Assembly: GCA_001275005.1 (NCBI GenBank)
Contig: JWZX01002919.1
Location: 1-53,885 of the forward strand
DNA from: Chrysochromulina tobinii
Lineage: Eukaryota; Haptophyta; Prymnesiales; Chrysochromulinaceae
DNA: 53,885 nt
Direction of reading: 5' to 3'
Shown here: positions 49,412 to 53,885 of the stretch, one piece after another
How the letters are laid out: every line of letters begins with the position of its first letter
Numbering within the stretch: the first letter of the stretch is position 1
Made by a program: the position numbers and the translations under genes
Notes under the pieces: model-generated
Databases searched by the model: none
Seen by the model: only the letters and a program-made list of their open reading frames with translations
Told to the model about the DNA's origin: nothing

Positions 49412-51156
49412 CCGAGCTTGAAGCGGGCGGGCGGCAGCACGTCGGTGAAGAGCTCCTCGCGCTCAAAGTGCACCGTGATCTCCTCGTTCTGGATGCGGTA
49501 CGGGCAGGCAAAGAACTCAGTGCCGTTCGGGCTCTTCTGATAGAGCAGCTTGCCTTCGATGAATTTTGTACTCGCGAGAACGTTGGACGTCCACGCCTCT
49601 TGCCACACGAGCAGAAGGTAGAAGCACTGCGACTGCTCCCTTCGGCGCACTGTCGCGCGCCAAACACCGTGAACCGTGCGCTCGAGGCCAAAGAGGATGT
49701 CATCGTTCGCCCCGGTCTCCTCATCTAGAAGGGCCGCCAGGGGTGCGAACAGCGCCGCCGAGTGACCGGGGCTGTTCTTGTGCGGCCCGTGGTTCTGCCG
49801 CCGCAGCGTGCAGCGCTCGAGGGCTGAGGCGCACTCCCGCTGCGGCTTGATCCACCAAAAGTCGACTGTAGGGCGCCGCGGCGCCGACGGCTCTGGCGGC
49901 GCTTGCGGCGGCGCTTGCGGCGGCGCTTGCGGCGGCACTCGCAGCGGGGTGCGTGGCGCCTCGTCGTCATCCTCGGCCGCCAGAAGCTCATCAAGAGACG
50001 GCCGAACGTCTTCCTCGACGACGTCAACGACTGGGCGGCGGTGAGGCGGCGTTGAAGGCGGCGACTGGTCGGCTGCGGCGGCGGCGCCGGAGAGTATGGC
50101 GTCGAGTGACGGTCGTCGGGTCGGCACGCGCGGAGGCAGCGGCGCGCGCGGCGGCATCGCCGAGTACATGACAGCCTGCATGCCGGCGAACATAGATGGA
50201 CACGCGCCGAGAACGACGAAGAGAGGGTCGCCGTACGCGCCGACCACGTCGGCGTCCTGCACGGGCGGCGGCTCGCAACGAGCTATTTGCTCGAGCAGCT
50301 CGCGCACCCAACCGTAGTCTGAGGGCGTGTTCCGATTCCACAGAGTGGAGAGCTCCTCCTCCTCGCGCCTTTTGTGCTCCGTCTCTTTTCGCGGCGTCCA
50401 CTTCTGCGGCGACAGGCTGGTCATGCTCTTGCGCAGCGTGCGCAAGATCATCGAGGACCCACCTCCGCCGTCGGAGGCCGGTGCCAGCGGCGGCGGCGGC
50501 GCGCTGCCGGCTCCATCGCTCGTCTCCTCGCGCGTCATGATTCGCACCAAGTTCTTGGTAGAGAGGATGCTCGCCGGATAGAAGGAGGAGCGCGCGAGCG
50601 ACCTGCGCGAGCCATCACGTGCGAGCTGCGGGTGGGATTCGGGTGGCGCCTCCGCCGATGAGTCGGCCGACAGCGCCGGTGCGTTTGGTTGCTGGTCCGA
50701 ACCCGTTAGCGCCCTCGTGCCGTATTTTGATGTCGCCGGCGTGGTCGACACCAGATGCGCCGCGTAGGCACCAGCAAGGGCTGCAAGCACGAGCCACGGA
50801 AACTGGCCGAGCAGCAGAGCTGGCAGCTGCGCAAGTGGCGTCATCCGCCAGTTGATGAGCAAGGCTGCGACGGTTAATCCACCCAGGATGGCCTGCAGCG
50901 CCTCGCGATCCTCCAGTAATCGGTCCTGGGGGCTCGGCGGCACTGGCAGCGTCGGCACCGAGGCCGCCTTACGAAGCTTTTCCTGCTCTAAAGGAGAACT
51001 ACTTTGCCTGGTGATTGCAAGAGGGCCGCTGGCTGGCTGGGCAACGGAAGATGGAGGAGGCGGGATCTTTGTCTCCAGTTGCTCTGGAGCGTCCGGTTGT
51101 GCGACAAAACACGGCCGCGCAAGTCCTGTTAAACACGCCGCGATGGCTTCCAGCAT
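49378..51156 (-). CDS. Two-TM protein of unknown family
   Basis: 592 aa from the ATG at 51156. After a Pro-rich N-terminus, two hydrophobic segments (about 87-102 and 112-136) suggest a hairpin in the membrane. The middle is disordered and Ser/Pro-rich with QAPPQAPPQAPP and three RRPSLDAI-like motifs (PSLDAILSG, PSLDELLAAED, PTVDFWWIK). The ordered-looking parts are LWNRNTPSDYGWVRELLEQI and the C-terminal 140 residues (NDDILFGLERTVHGVWRATV, FYLLLVWQEAWTSNVLAS), which look beta-rich and possibly a novel domain. No recognised family. The start lies 178 bp from the divergent EF-hand gene. Confidence 0.6.
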   Translation of the reverse strand: MLEAIAACLTGLARPCFVAQPDAPEQLETKIPPPPSSVAQPASGPLAITRQSSSPLEQEKLRKAASVPTLPVPPSPQDRLLEDREALQAILGGLTVAALLINWRMTPLAQLPALLLGQFPWLVLAALAGAYAAHLVSTTPATSKYGTRALTGSDQQPNAPALSADSSAEAPPESHPQLARDGSRRSLARSSFYPASILSTKNLVRIMTREETSDGAGSAPPPPLAPASDGGGGSSMILRTLRKSMTSLSPQKWTPRKETEHKRREEEELSTLWNRNTPSDYGWVRELLEQIARCEPPPVQDADVVGAYGDPLFVVLGACPSMFAGMQAVMYSAMPPRAPLPPRVPTRRPSLDAILSGAAAAADQSPPSTPPHRRPVVDVVEEDVRPSLDELLAAEDDDEAPRTPLRVPPQAPPQAPPQAPPEPSAPRRPTVDFWWIKPQRECASALERCTLRRQNHGPHKNSPGHSAALFAPLAALLDEETGANDDILFGLERTVHGVWRATVRRREQSQCFYLLLVWQEAWTSNVLASTKFIEGKLLYQKSPNGTEFFACPYRIQNEEITVHFEREELFTDVLPPARFKLGCDTAPKSGVV

Positions 51157-51334
51157 TGCCGGTAGGAATTCCAAACTTTTGTCTATTCACAGTTAATTGG
51201 TTGTAACCCCAGACGCCGGACCGGCGAACGATTTTTCACTGCGTTCGAATGATGTCGCTGCACGTGCAAGGGCGTGGAAAAATCGTTTCAGAGTGCTCGC
51301 CCTCGCTCGCGCCGCGTCGACTCGGTTACTGGAC
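51157..51334. promoter_or_regulatory. Divergent promoter, two-TM protein / EF-hand protein
   Basis: 178 bp separate the start codons of the minus-strand 49378-51156 gene and the plus-strand 51335 gene. A TTTTTC-containing AT-rich patch is at about 51175-51240. No TATA box is obvious. Confidence 0.4.
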
Positions 51335-51873
51335 ATGGCGGCCCGAGGCTCGCCCTTTGCAGCCGGGCCAAAGAGCCTCAAAATCGGCGAGTGTGCTCGA
51401 CCGAGCATCCAGTGGAAGCCGGGAATGGAGTGGAAGTCCAAAGCGCTCGATGTGCCAAACCCCAAGAGGTGCGCGCTGCCTGCGCCAACACGCAACAGAC
51501 CGCCTCACAACTCTAACGATCTCGTGCGCGTTGCTGCCGTTCCAGTGTGATATCGGATGTCTTCCCGTACTGTGGATTGACGGTGGATGCTATCAAATAT
51601 GATGGGTCTGACACCGCGAAGGCCTGGCTCAAGCACCCAGCCAATCAGATCCAGCTCGTTTCACTTCAGGGTGCGTACGATTTCGACGGCGATGGAGTGA
51701 CATCGAAAGATGAGTTCAGGAAACTCTTCAAAGCTACTGGCTCCAACGCCAATGCAGATCTTATTTTCGACCAACTCGACACGGATCGCTCAGGATTTCT
51801 CACCCAGGCTGAGATCAAGGCGCTTGGCCAGGATCGCACGGGCAAGGGAGCGCGGCGAGACGGAGGAAGATGA
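51335..51873 (+). CDS. Small EF-hand protein, two exons
   Basis: Exons 51335-51468 and 51546-51873; intron 51469-51545 (GTGCGC..CAG, 77 bp) keeps frame across an AGT codon; total 153 aa. The C-terminal half holds an EF-hand pair: YDFDGDGVTSKDEF and LDTDRSGFLTQAEI, both with good ligands at positions 1, 3, 5 and 12. The N-terminal 70 residues have no recognised domain (WKPGMEWKSKALDV) but include a predicted helix-rich linker (DGSDTAKAWLKHPAN). Probably a soluble calcium sensor. The initiating Met is the first in-frame ATG in exon 1. Confidence 0.65.
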
Positions 51874-52073
51874 TTGTCACCAGGCGGGAAGGCGGCTCAG
51901 AAAGCGGCCACGAGCGTTACACGAATGCGCACGCAGCATTGGACTGTAGTGGGGAGTCCTGCTTACAACGACCAAGCCCTTGATGCGACGTCATGCGGAT
52001 ACAAATAAGTACAAAAGTTACAAATCCACAAGTAACATACTAATTTAACTATAGTATCGGCATCGACACACAC

Positions 52074-52370
52074 ACATTTCGCCGACCGCTTTCGAGCAGG
52101 CGCGGGGAGGCGCTCTGGGAGCGGGTGGAGGCAGGGTCGGGTTCGCTGGGGGCGGCCTCTTCTGAGTCGGCCGCGGGGAGCGGTCGGCTCCGGGCCTGCG
52201 GCTGTTGAGTCGGCCGCGGCTTCGGTCGTCGCGCTGACGTGCTGGGTGTGTGTTGTTGGAACTGGGTTTGGATGGTTGTGAGGTTCGTCTGTGTGGTCTG
52301 TGTGCCTTTGTGCGTCCGCGTGTCCCGTGTGTCCCGTGTGCGTCCCGGCTCCCCCCGGTGTCTTTTTACC
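52074..52370 (+). repeat. Dispersed repeat, copy 2
   Basis: 297 bp, same orientation as copy 1 at 36362-36732 and sharing the same ordered blocks with smaller internal deletions. The core with CTCTTCTGAGTCG and the paired GAGTCGGCCGCGG-like strings is nearly identical; the right end CTTTTTACC is shared. It ends 82 bp before the chosen ATG of the pseudouridine synthase at 52453. Confidence 0.85.
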
Positions 52371-52452
52371 GGTGCTACGGCACTGTGTAAAAGCTCGATT
52401 AGGCGTCGACAAAAGCTACGTTCAGACAAAAGCGAGAGTGTGTGTGTCCACG

Positions 52453-53646
52453 ATGAAGATACATGGAGCGCTTCTCGCACGACTGATGATGCTCTTGGAC
52501 GACGTGGTTTCGGAACCTCCACGCACAGCAGCTGCTTGGATTCAGACCGTCTCCGGCAAACCTCCGCAAGAGGCTGCGCGCACGCTCAACACTGCGATTG
52601 CCCGAGTACCCGACTCAATGCCAGAATCAGACGCTATCATCGTGCTTGAGTGGATGGAAGAAGGTGAGCGCATGCGCGCGGCTCATGGCGAAGTCCAACC
52701 GCCACGACCAGACGTCGTCACATACGCGTGTGCTGCGAGCGCAGCTCTTGGAGCTGGCCTGCACGAAGTAGCCGATGAGATCCTCGCCCGTGGCGTGAGA
52801 CACGCACAGAGGTATCCGACACTCACAAAGAGAACGCCTCAGAAGAAGAAGAAAAAGAGAACAGGCGACCTGATCGGTGGACTCGCTATTCTCCATCAAG
52901 ATGATGACATCTTGCTCGTCAATAAACCGAATGGAATGCTAGCGCATGCTGTCGATGGTGAGGACGATGAGCCGACGGTGACGCAGTCGCTGATGGCAAT
53001 CGTGGACTCGCTGAAGCTTTCTCGGCTAGGCGGCATGCAGAGCTGCGGCATCGTGCATCGCTTAGACAAGGCTGTGAGTGGCGCCATGGTCGTTGCAAAG
53101 ACGGATCGCGCGCACGCTTCTCTGGTCCGTTCCTTTTTCTTACGAGAGGGTATCGACAAAGAGTACCTCGCACTAGTCGCCGGCCGGCCGGAAGCTGACG
53201 CCGCTGACATCGACAACGACGTCGACAGTCTGCCTGCGCACTCTCATTATGAGCTGCTCGGCACGAGCAGGCGATCAGACGGAGTCTCGTCGCTTCTTCG
53301 CGTACAGACCTCAACCGGGCGCAAGCACCAGGTACGCCGTCACCTGCAGTCCATTGGCTGCCCCATCTTCCTCGACCCGCTAGAGCCCGCCTTTGCGCAG
53401 ACAAGACGTGGCAAGAAGCGGGCAACTTCTCAGGCGGGTGCCCTCGGCGTCTCGGTTTCCACACAGCGCCGTGTACCAAAGCCTATTGCTGACGCTGCCG
53501 ATGGTGCTCCAGCAGGGGAGAGGATCTTTCTACATGCAGCACGTCTTTGCATTCAGCATCCACGGACGGGCTTGCAGCTCAGTGTGGAAGCACCGCCTCC
53601 AAAGTGGTGGGGTCCTGTGCTCGCCGACCTTGAGCTTAGCATCTGA
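52453..53646 (+). CDS. RluA-family pseudouridine synthase with PPR-like N-terminus
   Basis: 397 aa from the ATG at 52453; the frame is open upstream but that sequence is dispersed repeat. The catalytic domain has LAILHQDDDILLVNKPNGML (family N-K-P), then CGIVHRLDKAVSGAMVVAKT with the catalytic Asp205, and STGRKHQVRRHLQSIGCPI. These are the hallmark RluA/RsuA-like motifs; the enzyme isomerises uridine to pseudouridine in rRNA or tRNA. Before it, residues about 40-115 (RTLNTAIARVP...PDVVTYACAASAALGAGL HEVADEILARGV) have the helix-turn-helix spacing of pentatricopeptide repeats, suggesting an organelle-type RNA-binding module. A polybasic KKKKKR segment links the two. Organelle targeting is possible but no clear transit peptide is visible. 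Confidence 0.88.
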   Translation: MKIHGALLARLMMLLDDVVSEPPRTAAAWIQTVSGKPPQEAARTLNTAIARVPDSMPESDAIIVLEWMEEGERMRAAHGEVQPPRPDVVTYACAASAALGAGLHEVADEILARGVRHAQRYPTLTKRTPQKKKKKRTGDLIGGLAILHQDDDILLVNKPNGMLAHAVDGEDDEPTVTQSLMAIVDSLKLSRLGGMQSCGIVHRLDKAVSGAMVVAKTDRAHASLVRSFFLREGIDKEYLALVAGRPEADAADIDNDVDSLPAHSHYELLGTSRRSDGVSSLLRVQTSTGRKHQVRRHLQSIGCPIFLDPLEPAFAQTRRGKKRATSQAGALGVSVSTQRRVPKPIADAADGAPAGERIFLHAARLCIQHPRTGLQLSVEAPPPKWWGPVLADLELSI

Positions 53647-53885
53647 AGCCCTGCACAGAAACATCACTCCACGGAGACGCTTTGAGATTCCGTTCCATTC
53701 CGGACCACTGCACGCGTACCGAACCGGCGCGGACGCCGCGCCGCGCGCCGGCGGAACGTCGTGTGCAACGTGCAAGCCCGGTGAAGCTTATGGAGAGTGC
53801 GATCGGCCTCCTCGAGTAGAGGACGACCGGCCGGCACGAATCTGCCTAGGGGCGACCTTGGAGGCATCGGCTCCGCTGAGCCCCA
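53647..53885. other. Downstream flank at window end
   Basis: Short sequence after the pseudouridine synthase stop. GC-rich, with no identifiable gene; a minus-strand frame here is not supported. Confidence 0.3.

Noticed and set aside
1-53885. CRISPR arrays, rRNA, tRNA or prokaryotic operons
   Set aside because: No regularly spaced repeats, no recognisable rRNA or tRNA fold, and spliceosomal introns show nuclear eukaryotic DNA.

Overview
The window looks like nuclear DNA of a GC-rich unicellular eukaryotic alga, most probably a haptophyte. That assignment is an inference from gene content and introns, not from a marker gene. Genes lie on both strands, are mostly intronless or have one or two short spliceosomal introns (77-305 bp), and carry families typical of protists: SMC5, ATG5, a brevin-type R-SNARE, a soluble-adenylyl-cyclase-like protein, NudC-like CS protein, EF-hand proteins and prolyl 4-hydroxylase. 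I reconstructed eleven introns from reading frame and protein continuity. Nine of the eleven have a 5' splice site beginning GTRCG, unlike the textbook GTRAGT.

Layout. 1-5.3 kb: a multi-pass membrane protein, a small signal-anchored protein with a duplicated motif, a GH76 alpha-mannanase-like secreted enzyme, and a two-exon synaptobrevin whose zero-layer Arg is replaced by Asn. 5.3-9.7 kb: SMC5 and ATG5, head to head over 146 bp. 10.3-12.6 kb: an unrecognised two-exon gene and a GT31-like glycosyltransferase with an ShKT domain. 13.2-22.5 kb: a 1932-aa protein made of about 15 helical repeats in a four-unit super-period, followed by WW modules and four EF-hands, then a 729-aa protein with three EF-hand pairs. 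23.0-30.7 kb: a 2217-aa sAC-type adenylyl cyclase and a NudC-like gene, start codons 76 bp apart. 31.3-36.0 kb: an EGF-repeat/polyproline wall-type protein, a three-exon small secreted protein, and an all-Cys RING protein. 36.4-45.8 kb: a dispersed-repeat copy, membrane, SH3/KOW-like and secreted proteins, a prolyl 4-hydroxylase, an EF-hand/IQ protein and a GH2 beta-galactosidase-like enzyme. 46.3-53.6 kb: an esterase-like alpha/beta hydrolase, a zinc-binding protein of uncertain start, a two-TM protein, an EF-hand protein, a second copy of the dispersed repeat, and an RluA-type pseudouridine synthase with a PPR-like N-terminus.

Themes. Four separate EF-hand genes plus a sAC-like cyclase point to calcium and possibly bicarbonate/cAMP signalling. 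GH76, GH2, GT31-ShKT, prolyl 4-hydroxylase and the Ser-Pro-rich EGF protein form a secretory/cell-surface set; the hydroxylase could in principle act on proline-rich substrates such as its neighbour's linker, but this is only inference. Several neighbours are divergently arranged with 76-186 bp between start codons, suggesting compact shared promoters. The best candidates for something undescribed are the four-unit super-repeat protein at 13247-19239 and the two-copy dispersed element at 36362-36732 and 52074-52370, which sits just upstream of a start codon both times.
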